This document shows positions 33,771-45,668 of a stretch of 64,000 bases of DNA, in pieces. Location: NCBI RefSeq assembly GCF_042477335.2, contig NC_091245.1, positions 114,548,501-114,612,500 on the forward strand. The letters are read 5' to 3'. Position numbers and translations under genes: made by a program. This DNA is from Ovis canadensis. Its lineage: Eukaryota; Chordata; Mammalia; Artiodactyla; Bovidae. The number at the start of each line of letters is the position of its first letter. Within the stretch, counting starts at the first letter, position 1. The notes beneath the pieces are model-generated. The model saw nothing but the letters and a program-made list of their open reading frames with translations, was not told the origin of the DNA and did no database searches.

Positions 33771-35235
33771 AATTATTGGATGTCTACTATGTAGCAGTCT
33801 CTGTACTAGATCCTGAAATATCTGTGGAGCTTCAGCTTTTTGTGTCTGGCGTACAAAGAATGTGTTACAGAGTTAGATACAAAATTCTGGTAAATGTAGC
33901 ATTCCAGTGGGACCCAAGTTAATCTATTAAAATAAAGGCCATTTGGAGTTCAGAAGACTTTTTAAATTCAGGAGGGAATATGAGATGCAAATGAAGTAGT
34001 TACTTAAGGTCTTGCCTTTTAGTTGCTGAGTTCCTGTGCCAGGTTTTAGAGAGGGCATTAGGATGCATATTAAAACCACGGTGACATTCAAAGAGTCACA
34101 CATGCCTGATTAGACTTTCATGTCCTGTATTTATAAAAAGGTTAGTGGAGCATTTCCTCCGTGCAAATTATTTTTGGTTCTTACTAATATTTATGAATAT
34201 AATAAAGTTTATACAGCAGAAGGTATATGATTAATTTGTTTTAGTCATCAGCTTGCTTTCATATAAGGAGATATCCCAGAAGAGGCTACATCTTGACCAG
34301 TAATTTCAGCAGGTAGGGATCAGGCAACATATAGCAAAGAGCAATTGTCCTTCAGCACTATGGGGCAAAATAAGAAATAGATTTATGACAATAATGTGTT
34401 CTCTTATATAAATGTATCACAGAAATATTATAGGAAGACATGCCTCTTGGAAGTAATTTTATTGTGATGCTTTTGGGGCCTTGACTATACAACAATAGTG
34501 TCTGTATGTCAAGTTGTCCCGGGTGGATGTGTCCACAAGGTATTAGTAGGTTTAAATTGAATTCAGCAGAGTTGCTGACCATTGGCTCTCAGTGATCTCA
34601 GGTTGGGCTAGCTTTGGCACCAGACTATCCGGTTACTTTTGACTCGCGGGTAGTATTAACCCATGTTCCTCTACCCATGGGGTCTGATACATAATTGGTC
34701 ACTAACTATCCCTTTGCCAAGCCCTTCCTTTGCACATTTTTGCATGGTAAAAAAAAACTCTTGGTGTAAAGGAGAAAAGTGAATGGGTCGCTTCTTAACA
34801 ATAAGCAAATTGAACTGAAGCACTTCCTAAGATAGGAAGAGTAATAACTTGGAAGCCCATTTTGTCTACAACCAGCTTTAGGTTGTTTAAGAAAATGGAA
34901 ACGTTGTGGGCTCTTTTGTCCTTAGTACGCTTCATCGGCCTATTCCATTTCCATGAGGCTTATGGTTTTAACATTAACACTAAAACCACCCCCAAAGGCA
35001 TCCCCACAACCCTCCAATAATACAAGTCACAAAACAGCTCAAAGGAACGAACACAAAGCACCTGCGATCGTCCTCCATTTGGGTGCAGTCTTGATTCTCC
35101 AGAGAAAGGAAACTCTCAGAATTAATGGTCTGAATACACACGGGCCAGGACTTGGGCCTTCCTGGTAAAACATTAAAAACAAAACAATAAACACCAGCCC
35201 CTCCCCCCTCCAAAAACAAAACCAGAAAACCCAAG
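33771..35235. promoter_or_regulatory. Repeat-poor upstream flank of NOS1AP (possible regulatory DNA)
   Basis: This 1.46-kb stretch directly upstream of the CpG island has no repeat I can recognise, in contrast to most of the window. That is typical of promoter-proximal DNA kept free of insertions. No individual factor site is called, because none could be told from chance. The regulatory role is inferred from position only. Confidence 0.35.
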
Positions 35236-35520
35236 GCGCCGCCGCTGCTAACTATTAGGAGCCTGGCTCAGACCCTGACTGTAAAAAACAGAAACAGGAC
35301 TGAGCCTGCGTTCCTGGGACACCGGCTGTCCAGGGTCAGGGCGAAGCTCCAGGGGTCCAGCCCGGGGACGCGGGCAGAGCCGGGCGCCACGCTCCCGGGG
35401 ACTTTCACCTGCTCCGCGGGCAGCGCGGGGGCGGGCCCGGCGGCGGGCGGAGCCTGGGCGCCCTGCGGGAGGAGCCGGCCCGGGCCCGCCCCGCAGGAGG
35501 AGTCGCTCGCCGGCGGCTGA

Positions 35521-35958
35521 TCCGGCGTCTCCGTGACAGGCACCCAGCTCCGCCGCCGCCGCCTTTTCTTCCTCGTCCCGGGCTGTCCGCGCCTCTGTTC
35601 CCGGGCCAGCGCCGCGCCCAGTCCCAGCGCGGGCCGCGCGCCCACCGCTCCCCTCCCCCGGCCTGGGCGCCGCGCTGCCCGCTCCCACCGCCGCCCCCGC
35701 CGCCTTCCTCGCCGGCAGGAATTGCGCGGCCACAGCGCCGCTCCCGTCGCCCGCATCCGTGCCGCCCGGCCCTCGGCGTCTCTCCGAGTCCCGGCTTCCA
35801 CGGCCGCCGCGCGGCCGGGGCGCCTCCAACCCGGCGACCCTCCGCTTGCGCCCCCTCCGCGCGCCGCCGCCCCCGGCTCCCGCCTCCCCTCCCAGCGGTC
35901 TCGCCAGCTCCTTCCTGCCTCCACCGCCTCCGGAGGAGCCGGTCCACCGCGGGTCACC
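35521..35958 (+). other. NOS1AP: NOS1AP 5' untranslated leader (exon 1, minimum guess)
   Basis: This GC-rich stretch lies upstream of the NOS1AP ATG. I found no ATG in any frame between about 35400 and 35958, which supports 35959 as the first start codon met by scanning ribosomes. The frame of the coding region stays open back to the in-frame TGA at 35518-35520, giving 146 open codons before the ATG. The left limit given here is only that stop codon. The true cap site is unknown. Confidence 0.5.
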
Positions 35959-36063
35959 ATGCCTAGCAAAACCAAGTACAACCTTGTGGACGATGGTCAC
36001 GACCTGCGGATCCCCTTGCACAACGAGGACGCCTTCCAGCACGGCATCTGCTTCGAGGCCAAG
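35959..36063 (+). CDS. NOS1AP: NOS1AP (CAPON) first coding exon, residues 1-35
   Basis: The ATG at 35959 (ACC before it, so A at -3) opens 35 codons beginning [12 protein letters not shown] and ending CFEAK. I recognise this as the N-terminus of nitric oxide synthase 1 adaptor protein, leading into its phosphotyrosine-binding (PTB) domain. The exon ends exactly at a codon boundary (AAG, 36061-36063) and is followed by GTGAGG, a good donor, so the next intron is phase 0. In the known family the protein is about 500 residues. Its PTB domain binds partners such as Dexras1 and its C-terminal motif binds the PDZ domain of neuronal NOS, coupling NOS to targets in neurons and heart. Only the first coding exon is in the window. 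The rest of the PTB domain and the C-terminus must lie right of 64 kb. Common variants in the 5' region of human NOS1AP are associated with QT interval. I saw no frameshift or stop, and the gene appears intact here. Confidence 0.95.
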
Positions 36064-36069
36064 GTGAGG
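36064..36069 (+). other. NOS1AP: Splice donor of NOS1AP intron 1
   Basis: AAG|GTGAGG matches the mammalian donor consensus and falls exactly where NOS1AP homology stops. The reading frame continues past it by chance to a stop at 36181-36183, but those residues (beginning VRGPGEG) do not match the protein. Confidence 0.92.
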
Positions 36070-36129
36070 GGCCCCGGGGAAGGGACTGTCCCGGAGGGGG
36101 CATGTCTGAGCGGATGGGATGCGCAGCCA

Positions 36130-37699
36130 TCCCGGACGCAGAGCTGGTGGTGGGTTAGGCTGATTTGGGGGCCTTTCTGTTAGGGAGGATGACTCCCCTT
36201 CTCTGTATAGAATTCCGCGGGTTCCTGCCCAGAACTGCTACAGAGTAACTGCAAAGTTGGAGCGGTATTGCTTCATCCCCCTCCTCCCACCTGCAAACTG
36301 CCCCCTCCTTACCCACCCAGGACTCACTGAGTTACTTCCCTGATCCCTCCTTCTGAGAAGAAGCCAGTCGGGGAGCGTAGCCTGCACTTGGTTCTTTAGA
36401 ATCGCTTTAGGGAAGCTTTGGTGTCATTTACCTGTTGGGATCCCGTGGGAGAGGTGCTTTCAGAAAGGTCTTTTATAAGGGGAATACCTGCTTCCTGATT
36501 GAAGAAAATAATACAGGGGTGGGTTTGTTTTTAGATTCCTGGTAACCCCAGCCAGGTGTCAGAGTCACTTCCTAAATGCCTTATTAGCCACGACTCCTTT
36601 GCAAGTGCCAGTCATTGAAGGGGGAGGTGTGGTGAAAGCTGCCCGGTTGCTAGTTTTGTGGCGTAATGTGAAGTTTCAGCATCTAGTAGGGGACTGCTGC
36701 TGAAGAATTTATCGGTGAGGGCGGGGGGAGGCGGGGCGCGGCAACAGGAATTTTCAGCTCGGAGCCCCAGGTCCGTCCTTGGGAGAGGGGGTGGGGTGGA
36801 ACTGCACCATCAGGTGTGAATAAGGCTGGCCCCCTGTCATGCGCTTCCCAGAGTGAGGAGTTCTGGTTTCTGAGATTGCAGCCGGGGTTCCTGCCCATCA
36901 CAAGGGAGGAGTGCTTCTGCTCTTCCTTCGTGCTTCTTGACGCCCTCCCCTCAAGAACTCAAGGATGCTCAGCACCTACTGTGTGCCTGTCACTGACAAG
37001 TGACGGAAAATACCGCCCCTCCTAGTCGGTTGTGTCTTGCTGGTTTTGGAAAGGTAATGCGTTCGACATGGAGGCAGTTTTACTCTCTGTCCCCTTTTTC
37101 TCCTTCATAGGTAAGGTGTTAAGCATCTCAGGCAAGGATTACTCCATCAGGTGGCTATTTCCTTCAATTCATGAGACATCTTTTTGAGAGTCTGATGTGA
37201 GTCCAGTGCACAGTTATCTCTCAGTTTTGTTTTTTTTTCCTTCTCCTGGTGATGTTAAATCTTACCTTTTCTCCCGCTTCCTAAATAACCTTCCCCCAAC
37301 CATATTTGCTAGAGCTAGGAGGACACCCCCTTTTCCCCTAGACATCAAGCCCTGCAGTGGAATGCAGAACTGAATTACTGGGTATGGCTGGGACCAGAGT
37401 GGGGCTGTAGCCGAGATCTTATCTTGCTTCTCTCAGAATAGATCTGGTTGGTTTGATACCAGATCAGATGGGTTAATTTTTGTCGGGGCCTGTTGCTTCG
37501 GTGATCAGGTTTTTAAATTTTAAGGTATGAGTTTTCATCACATCATGACTTAATTTTCTCGGACATGCATGAACTAGGCAGTTGGCTTTGGTCTTGTTTG
37601 GTTCACCATTACTCTGCTTTGCAAGGCTGGGCGGCAGAAGAGAGATCAGGATTAAAGTGTTTTTAACCTTTTGATTCTTTTCTCACAGTCTCTGCTAGT
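36130..37699. other. Repeat-poor start of intron 1
   Basis: No recognisable interspersed repeat for about 1.5 kb after the first exon. Early intron DNA often carries regulatory sites, but no particular one is supported. Confidence 0.4.
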
Positions 37700-37895
37700 T
37701 TGGTCCTAGCGAGGACTCTTAACCTAGCGTGCATAAGAATCACCAGGTGAGGTTGTTGACAACTCTGATTGTTGCCGTCCCCAATTCTAATCTGATACAT
37801 CTAGGGAGAGAGCAGGACTGTGCCCCTCTAAGGAGCATTCCAGGAGCTTTAATGCAGGTGATTGGGACCAACATTGGAGAAACACTGGTGGTGCG
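37700..37895 (-). mobile_element. MER5-type DNA transposon fragment
   Basis: GTGCATAAGAATCACCAGGTGAGG...CATTCCAGGAGCTTTAATGCAGGTGATTGGG...GAGAAACACTGG follows MER5 layout. Orientation is tentative. Confidence 0.7.
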
Positions 37896-38564
37896 GTTCC
37901 TATGGTAACTTCCCTGGATTCATACACAGTGGTGCTTGATAAGACGAGGGGGAACCACAGTTGGTCCCTGCTGTGTTCCCATTACAGATTTGGGGTGCAG
38001 CACACCAAGGGTTCTGCTTTGAGAATGGTGAAGTGGGGAAGAAAGGGCAGGGCTGACTTTGAGAACTGGGTCCTAACTCCCAGCTGTTTGTAATCGATGC
38101 TGGACACCAGTACATTCAAATCATGTTAGCTGAGACCTGAGCAGAGGTGGAAGTAGAACGCTTTTCTTCCTGAGAGCATCTGGCAAGTGCCTCGTCTGGC
38201 TGGTTTTCACATCCCTCCTGAGCAGTGTCCATGGAAGTGCACGATCACTGGGATTTCAGGGTTAAATGCACGCCACACTCTTTCCTTGTTTTGGAAAAGC
38301 ACAGGCTGTAAAATGTAAATGTATCCATGCTGCCTTGTCAAGTACCCTTGGAAAATGAGCCCAGATCTTTGCCTCCCAAGGGCTGGCAGTTTTTCAGGAT
38401 CAACACTGGATGGAGTGACTTTTTGGATGGATGCATTCATTTTCAGGGTGCTGCAGAGATTGAAAGGTTATGGCTAGGAACTGAAAGGCATCTGGGCGTC
38501 AGAGGCTCTGTGCACTTAAAAACCACACCATGCATTTAATTATCAAGCGGAATCCTAGAGGTGT
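37896..38564. other. Unassigned intron sequence
   Basis: Overlapping short frames on both strands have no recognisable motifs. Confidence 0.45.
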
Positions 38565-38735
38565 TTCACCTGCAGTACTTCATGTGATTCTCACTGTTTC
38601 CCTGGAGGTCTGTGTAGGTGCATCTCCTTATATCTTATCAAAGAGGAAATGTTGCCTGCTTTAGCTCTGTGTATGGCAGAGCTATGGTTTAAACCTGGGA
38701 GCTTTGACTGTGGACTCTCAAATCCAATGCTCATT
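38565..38735 (-). repeat. MIR, antisense
   Basis: GTGATTCTCACTGTTTCCCTGGAGG...TATGGCAGAGCTATGGTTTAAACCTGGG matches reverse MIR including its tRNA-related part. Confidence 0.65.
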
Positions 38736-39194
38736 CATTTACTAATTTTTATGGAATGTTCACTCTATGCTGGGCAGTTGGTCTGATTCACGGTTCACCG
38801 GTGGGGCATCCTTAGCTTGCTGGCCTCTCTGACCAGTGAATTTTTTGTGCTGGGCTCTTTCCAGATATAATCCTGGGCTGGGAACTGCTCTTAAGGGATA
38901 CTGCTCTCTGTGTCAGAAAGGGCACGTGGCTCACTTACCATTGCTGATCGGTGGGTGGTGGAAGTCCTTCTAGGCTTGAAAGCCTGTGTGGCTCCTTTCT
39001 GTCTGCCTCCCTTTTTCCCTCTCTCAGTATACCTTCCTGGTGGCCAGTGCCATCAGCTGACTGTCTCTGCTTGCTGGGTGCGAAGAAGACCTCTGATGAT
39101 AATGGTGCAAAGAATAACAGTATTAATAGCACAGATATGCTTCACATTTGTAGGTTGATTTTTTATTTTCATGGGACTTTCACACACAAAAATT

Positions 39195-39310
39195 TTCCTT
39201 ATGTGGCAGGGGGAACATTAGAGTTGTTTCCATTTTTCAAATGAAAAAAATGGGAATCAGATTAACTTGTCCAGGGTCACAGAACTGATGAGAGGATAAT
39301 GATTTTAGCT
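39195..39310 (-). repeat. MIR, antisense
   Basis: CCATTTTTCAAATGAAAAAAATGGGAATCAGATTAACTTGTCCAGGGTCACAGAACTGATGAG. Confidence 0.72.
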
Positions 39311-39499
39311 GATATTTAGTGAATGCTTACTATGGACCATGTATTGTTTTAGGTGCTGCCTCACTTAAGTCTCATGTTGCGGCGCTTTTGAGTCCCAGTG
39401 CATGGTTCTTTCACCTCACCCTGGAGTAGTAGCTGCCTCTGTATTCCTGGCTCTCATCGCCTAGTGCACTCACTGATCTGGGCGTGTATGGCACAGCCT

Positions 39500-39650
39500 A
39501 TCAGAAATAGAAAGCACCTTAGCTCACTCCTACAACTTCCTCATTTTACAGATGAGGAAATTGAGGTCCAGAGGGGAAGTTGTTGACCCAAGGACCCATA
39601 GCAAGGTAAGAACAGAACCAGGGCTCATTCCTAGTTTCCTGGCTTCAAGT
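39500..39650 (-). repeat. MIR, antisense
   Basis: CTCATTTTACAGATGAGGAAATTGAGGTCCAGAGG is nearly consensus reverse MIR. Confidence 0.88.
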
Positions 39651-39654
39651 TGGT

Positions 39655-40190
39655 TTCAGTTATCTGTTGCTGTGTAACAAGCTATCTCAAAACTCAGTGG
39701 CTTGAGACAAGGTCTGTTTAACCTGCTCATGATTCATGAGCCAGGAATTCAGTCAGGGCTTTGCCGGGCTGTTCTTCTGTTCACCGTGGTGCGGACTGGA
39801 TCATTCACTTGGCTTCATTCTGCAATGGCTGGGCTTGTCCTAGAAGGCGCCACTTCATGGCTGTGCCTTGGTGGTCCTCCGTGTGGTGGTTCTCTCCATT
39901 GGGTAGCTTGGATTTCCTCATAGCATGGTGGCCCTTTGATCTGGCAGTTGGCTTTCAACAGGGAATGTTTCAAGCAGGGAAGGTGGAAGCTCTTAAGGCC
40001 TGGCCTCCGAGGTACACAGAATCACTTCTGCATTCTGTTGGTCAGATCAGGCCATAGCCGGGCTTAGATTCAAGAGGAGGAGGAGGAGACTTCACTTCTT
40101 GGTGGAGACCGTGGTCACTGTGCAAGAGTGCACATGGGGTGAGATAATTCTGAAGCCTCCTTGGGGTCACGGTCAACTGTAAAATTTTGT
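39655..40190 (-). mobile_element. Ancient mammalian repeat, antisense (family unnamed)
   Basis: TGTTGCTGTGTAACAAGCTATCTCAAAACTCAGTGGCTTGAGAC, GCTCATGATTCATGAGCCAGGAATTC, GGATTTCCTCATAGCATGGTGG and GCATTCTGTTGGTCAGATC match a widespread element I know by sequence. I cannot name its family safely. Confidence 0.6.
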
Positions 40191-41489
40191 GTTCTCTCCC
40201 TTCTTTGTATGCCTTCTCCAATGATGAGTGTTCTTTGAGGACCTTGTCTCATGGGTCTGTATAACTCCTTCCCCCAACATCAGGTACATATATATATAGC
40301 CAACAGTAGCAAATTATTAAGTGGAAGAAATGACCAATTATAACAATTCTAAAAGCTGTAAATACATTGTCTTATTGCTGAGCGATGTGGGGGCTGTGTG
40401 AGTTCTTGGTCAAATCTGAACTGAATTCTCTAGTCATTATTTCCCCCTTTGCTAAATGGCTTGACTGGCTGATGATGTGGTTGTGGATTTTAGAGATTCC
40501 AATAACCCCACACCACAGGTTTCCTGTGGATGAATCTTAAACACACTGTGTTGAGGCTTCCAGGTTAGGATTGTTACATACATTGATTCACTATAGATGG
40601 GGTACTCTAACTCAAACCTAACCTAACAGCTTCATAAGAAGCTGTGATTTTGGTTCTGTGGTCAGAGCCAACACTGATATGTTCTGGGTGTGTGCTCCCC
40701 ACAGCCTCTCCACCCTTGCCCCCATAGCCTGCACGAGTCCTGCCTTCAGGATTGTGGACAAGTACAGATTCAGATAGATGCCCTCATCTGAATTCTATCA
40801 CATTCTATCTAATGTGTATTCGCTGATGTCATCATTGAAGTGCAGGTTATTTCACCTTAGTAGGTATTTGTCCAGATGCTTTAAAATCCATTGTTACCTT
40901 CTGCCTGGACCAGATGAGTCTTTGGGGGATGATGAGTCTCAAAGATACGGTACTGCTTAGAAACGGTACCTGTTTTTATTCACCCTGATTTTGCTCTCAG
41001 GCGTCCCAGGGTGTTACTCCACACACAGCTGGTGTTTTAGAACTTAATGAGCAAATCTATTTCTATCCTATCAGTACATCCCATGATGCTGCCACATCTC
41101 CTTTGCCCAGAAGGTCCCATTAGTCCATTTAGTGGTCAAGATTACCCGGTCCGTGTCTTGCGCCCTATGCCAGTCACCCATACCCAAAACCCTAATCAGA
41201 CTGGCTGTTAATTATGGTTCACTCATAACGTGCTGCTTCCAGAACCCAGATCTTCAGAAGGCTTTCTTTGATCATTGTTGCCCGCCTCCTCTCCCTCATT
41301 GCGTTGAGGCTGCCCTTAGCTCCTCAGGGCCCTCCTGCTGTTCTGCTCTCCCAGCAGCTTGGGGCCCTGCCCACCATGCTTCCGCCCCTCTCATTTTCCT
41401 GCTTGACACTATGGGCTGGGTCTCTGCTACATTTTCCCCCCCTGTTTTTGGAAAAAGAACTTCATTCTTTTCTCCACTCCCCTTTTCCC
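40191..41489. other. Unassigned intron sequence
   Basis: No clear repeat. The pyrimidine-rich part 41270-41480 may be very old L2. The overlapping frames at 41132-41510 are low-complexity Pro/Leu/Ser-rich and not convincing. Confidence 0.4.
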
Positions 41490-43620
41490 GATAGCTTTCT
41501 TGAGATATAATTCACATACCATACCATTTGCTGATTAAATATACCATTAAGTAGCTTTTAATATGTTCAGAGTGTTGTGCAGCCATCACGATGGTCAATT
41601 TTAGAATATTTTCGTCACCTCAAAAAGGAACTCTGTGCCCTTTAGCTAGCATCCTCCTGTTTCCCCATTCACCTCAGCCCTAAGCGATGACTAATCTACT
41701 TTCTGTCTCTAGACTTGGCTATTCTGGACATATTATATAAATGGAGTCATGGAGTGTGTGGGTTTTTTGTGATTGGCTTCTTTTATTATGCATAATATTT
41801 TCAGGATTCATGCATATTGTAGCATGTATCAGGACTCCATTCCTTTTTATGGTCAAATAATATTCCATCATATGGATATATCACATTTTATCCATTTATC
41901 AGTTGATGAACATTTAGGTTGTTTGTATTTCAACTATTATGAATAATGCTGCTGTAAACATTTTGAGTACAAGTTTTGTGTGATACATGCTTAAATTTCT
42001 CATGGGTAGATAGGCAAGAGTGAAATTGCTGGACTGTATGGTAACTGTGTTTAACCATTATGGGACTCCCACAATATTTTCCAGTGTTCAGTTCAGTTGC
42101 TCTGTCGTGTCCAACTTTTTGTGACGGCGTGGATGGTAGCACACCAGGCTTCCCTGTCCTTACCAACTCCCGGACCTTACTCAAACTCATATGCATGGAG
42201 TCGGTGATGCCATCCAACCGTCTTATCCCCTGTCATCCCCTTCTGCTCCTGACTTCAATCTTTCCCAGTATCATGGTCTTTTCAAATGAGTCAGTTCTTC
42301 ACATCAGGTGGCCAAAGTATTGGCGCTTCAGCATCAGTCCTTCCATTGAATATTCAGGACTGACTTCCTTTAGAATGGACTGGTTGGATCTCCTTGCAGT
42401 CCAAGGGACTCTCAAGAATCTTCTCCAACACCACAGTCCTAAAGCATCAGTTCTTTGGCGCTCAGCTTTCTTTATAGTCAAACTCTCACATCCATACATG
42501 ACCACTGGAAAAACCATAGCTTTGACTGGGCAGACCTTTGTTGACAAAGTCAAGTCTCTGCTTTTTAACATACTGTCTAGGTTGGTCATAGCTTTTTTTC
42601 CAAGGAGCAAGTGTCTTTTAATTTCATGACTGCAGTCACCATCTGCAGTGGTGTTGGAGCCCCCCAAAATAAATCTGTCACTGTTTACACTGTTTCCCCA
42701 TCTATTGCCGTGAAGTGATGGGACCAAATGCCATGATCTTAGTTTTCTGAATGTTGGATTTTAAGCCAACTTTTTCACTCTCCTCTTTCACTTTCATAAA
42801 GAAGCTCTTTAGTTCTTTGCTTTCTGCCACAAGGGTGGTATCATCTGCATATCTGAGGTATTTCTCCTGCATATTGGTATTTCTCCTGGCAATCTTGATT
42901 CCAGCTTGTGCTTCTTCCAGCCCAGCATTTCGCATGATGTATTCTGCATATAAGTTAAATAAGCAGGGTGAGAGTATATAGCCTTGACATACTCCTTTCC
43001 TGATTTGGAACCAGTCTATTGTTCCATGTCCAGTTCTAACTGTGGCTTCTTGACCTGCATACAGATTTCTAAAGAGGCAGATAAGGTGGTCTGGTATTCC
43101 CATCTCATTAAGAATTTTCAAGTTTGTTGTGACCCACACAGTCAAATGCTTTGGCATAGTCAATAAAGCAGAAGTAGATGTTTTTCTGGTGTGGCTGCAG
43201 CATTTTACTTTTCCACAGCAATATGTTAGGATTCTGATTTCTCCACATTCTCACTGACACTTCTTTAATCCACCTGTTTGATTCTAGCCATCCTAGTAGG
43301 TATGAAGTGGTATCTCATTGTGGTTTTGATTGGTATTTCCCTGATGACTAACAATATTGAACATCTTTTCATGGGCGTTTATTGGCTATTTGCAAATCTT
43401 TGGAGAAATGTCTGTTCAGATCTTTTGCCCATTTTTAAATTGGATTGTCTTTTTTTTTTTTTTAATTGCTTCAGGGTAAGAGTTCTTTATGTGTTCTGTA
43501 TTCAAATTCATTATGTAGACTTGCAACTATTTTCACCTATTCTATGAGTGGTCTTTTTGCTTCCCTGGTATGCTTTTGAAACACAAAAGTTTTAAATTAT
43601 GAAGTATAATTAATTTTTCT
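41490..43620 (-). mobile_element. Old L1, antisense, split by BovB
   Basis: Left part has ATAGCTTTCTTGAGATATAATTCACATACC, CTATTCTGGACATATTATATAAATGG and GTGAAATTGCTGGACTGTATGGTAAC. Right part (from 43188) has GTGGCTGCAGCATTTTAC, GGTATGAAGTGGTATCTCATTGTGGTTTTGATT and GGAGAAATGTCTGTTCAGATC. Together they are contiguous antisense L1. Confidence 0.85.
42087..43187 (-). mobile_element. BovB LINE, antisense, 5'-truncated
   Basis: Minus-strand reverse transcriptase with QGYILSPCLFNLYAEYIMRN, a catalytic YADD (at about 42840-42851, preceded by a small KYLR insertion relative to other copies) and GLKSNIQKTKIMAFGPITS. Several frameshifts are present. The target-site duplication is unclear; at most GTG or a degenerate TTTTCCAGTG is shared. 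Confidence 0.88.
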
Positions 43621-44599
43621 CCCCTCTTTCTTTTTAAGACTCATTCGCCCTCCATCTGCTGCTAGCCCACGTTTCCTTAGTCTGTTCATTACCCCATCAC
43701 TCCCCACCCTAATGCTTGCAAGATTCCACCTTCCCCCTGTTGGCTCACTCCTCTGCCCAGGAGGGTGCTGTGACCTTCCCTTATGTGAAAACTCTCTTCT
43801 CTCCATCTTTTTATTCATCAGCATGTGGTCTTCTTCCTTTTATAGCTAAGCCTCATAAAGAGTGCTCTTTATGCAGTTTCTCAATATTCATTCAGTCCCT
43901 GGCTGTGTCCTTCCCACTTCTGGCTGCCATATAGGAATTGTTCGATTGCCACCCTTCTCTGTCCTCCACCTTTTTGAGTTTTCATCTTGAGCAGCTGTTC
44001 TTGTCTTTCTTGGGATGCCCCATTCAGGTCTGTTGGCCGGGCATAGCCCCCCTGTCTGTACTTTCTCTTTGCTGCTTGCTCTTTCTCCTCTCATTGACCT
44101 CTCCAGTGAATGCTTGATTCCATCCTTCCTCCTTACCCCTAATTATGTATGTTGGCTCCTGGGTCTCTAACTCCAGTTCAGTTTCTAGATCTTTCTTTTA
44201 GCTTCCTGCTGGCTGGCTCTACCTCACTGAACCTATTGCTAATCCCATCACTCAATCATCTTGAATTCAAATCTCTCTGACACTTTATACTTCTCTAGAT
44301 GACCCCACTATCCTCTCAGGCACCAGGACTGACACTTTGGAGCAGTGCTTGAATCCTTTCGTATAACAGTGAACTCAGCTATGGATTGAGTACCTTTTGT
44401 GGCCGGGCTCTTCCCAGACGTCCCCTGCTCCCAACTTCAGGTCAGTTGCTGCATCCTTGAAGTTTCACAGTGATATCCATCCAGGCATTCTGCTTCTTCC
44501 TTCTCATTTCTGGCTGGTTCAGATGGACACCACCTCTCACCATACCGTTTCAGTTACTTTCTGGAGACCTCTACTTTATCCTGTAAACTTTTGCTCTGT
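43621..44599 (+). repeat. Pyrimidine-rich unassigned sequence, possibly 5' part of an old L2
   Basis: The sequence leads directly into a clear L2 at 44600 and has L2-like composition and scattered similarity. I cannot align it convincingly. No gene is supported. Confidence 0.35.
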
Positions 44600-44975
44600 T
44601 AATTATTCTGAAATATGACTGTGATATCCTTCTACTCAAAACACTAAAAGTTTCTAAGCCAACCATATTGGGTCAAAAATTCTTAGCCTGATATTCAGGG
44701 CTCTCTGGTTTTAATCCCTCGTACCTACCATTCCCTCAACCTTTCCTGTGATTCCCCATCTGTATCTCAGGCCCAGCCCACTGTCACTCTGTGAAGTGGA
44801 TGTTAGTAGTTCCTTCTATGTGGCAGGAACTGACTAAACCCTGTTATGCGTTATAGCTGCTTGCCCTCATCTGATTTCACCCCCCGAGTCGTCATCACTA
44901 GGGTCCCTGCTACTCTGCCCCCTAGTGTCTTCCGCATTGCTGACTGCAGTGCCTTGTGTATAGAAAAAAAATGTA
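44600..44975 (+). repeat. L2 LINE, sense
   Basis: CTCAAAACACTAAAAGTTTCTAAGCC...AGCCTGATATTCAGGGCTCTCTGG...CTTCCGCATTGCTGACTGCAGTGCC has the order of L2 near its 3' end. Confidence 0.65.
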
Positions 44976-45424
44976 TTTTGAATCAATGAATATGATTTCT
45001 AAGGTGCTCTCTACAAGGACTGCCAGGACCCTGCTGTATTACCCGAGGGCTGGGGATGCCTCAGCTGGCTCCGGTCTCCTCTGGCTTTTTTTTTTTTTTT
45101 CTTGTTTTAGGCCTGTAACTCTCAGGCCTCAGTGAGACTAGTCCCTGATCCCAGGAGGTATCCCCCATCCCCACCTGACAAAATGCCACTGCCTTCCAAA
45201 GAAACTGCCAGGTAAACATTTTCCCTGACGTAAATGAAATTCCAGTGACGGACATGCAGCAGACTTAGAATCTTTGATTGTAGAACATGTGGCCAGTTTT
45301 AGGAGTAGATGATTGTCGTTTATCAGTAAAAAATATTTTCAACCTGTTATGTTGTTATTAATGATTTGATACCTTTTCCCCTAGTTCTTTATTTTTTATT
45401 TTATAGTTTTTATAACATGAATTT

Positions 45425-45668
45425 GATTGACAGCATAGTGTAAATGGATTCAGGAGCCAAATTGTGTTTGGGTTCAAATCCTGGCTCTGTCCCTCACTTG
45501 CTGTGTGAACTTGAGTTGGTTAACATTTCTCCTTTAGCATCTGCATCTGTAAAAAGAGGATACAAATGTCACATGCCTCATAGGGTTAATGAGAGGAAAA
45601 AATGAGTTATGTATGCAAATACCCAGGATAGTGCCTGGCAATGAGTGGGTCGCTATTTTTATTATTGC
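45425..45668 (+). repeat. MIR, sense, full length
   Basis: GGGTTCAAATCCTGGCTCTGTCCCTCACTTGCTGTGTGAACTTGAG, then CATCTGTAAAAAGAGGATAC and GGATAGTGCCTGGCAATGAG cover the whole element. Confidence 0.9.

Larger units (their letters stand above)
35236..36130 (+). promoter_or_regulatory. NOS1AP: CpG island promoter of NOS1AP
   Basis: The sequence changes abruptly from AT-rich flank to very GC- and CpG-rich DNA near 35.24 kb, is densest at about 35.38-35.96 kb, and fades after exon 1. Sp1-type GC boxes (GGGGGCGGG at about 35427 and a GGCGGGCGG cluster to 35450) lie about 0.5 kb before the start codon. I see no convincing TATA box. This fits a CpG-island promoter with dispersed initiation. The island lies directly over the NOS1AP first coding exon, so it is assigned to that gene. 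The transcription start cannot be placed from sequence alone. Antisense transcription is possible but unsupported. Confidence 0.88.

Noticed and set aside
35248-36042. 264-, 237- and 180-codon minus-strand open frames across the CpG island
   Set aside because: Extreme GC content removes stop codons in all frames. The residues are Arg/Gly/Ala/Pro-rich without any domain, and the region is explained by NOS1AP exon 1 on the other strand.
36064-36183. Extension of the NOS1AP reading frame past residue 35
   Set aside because: Homology stops exactly at a good GT donor. The extra residues do not match the protein and the frame ends at a nearby stop.
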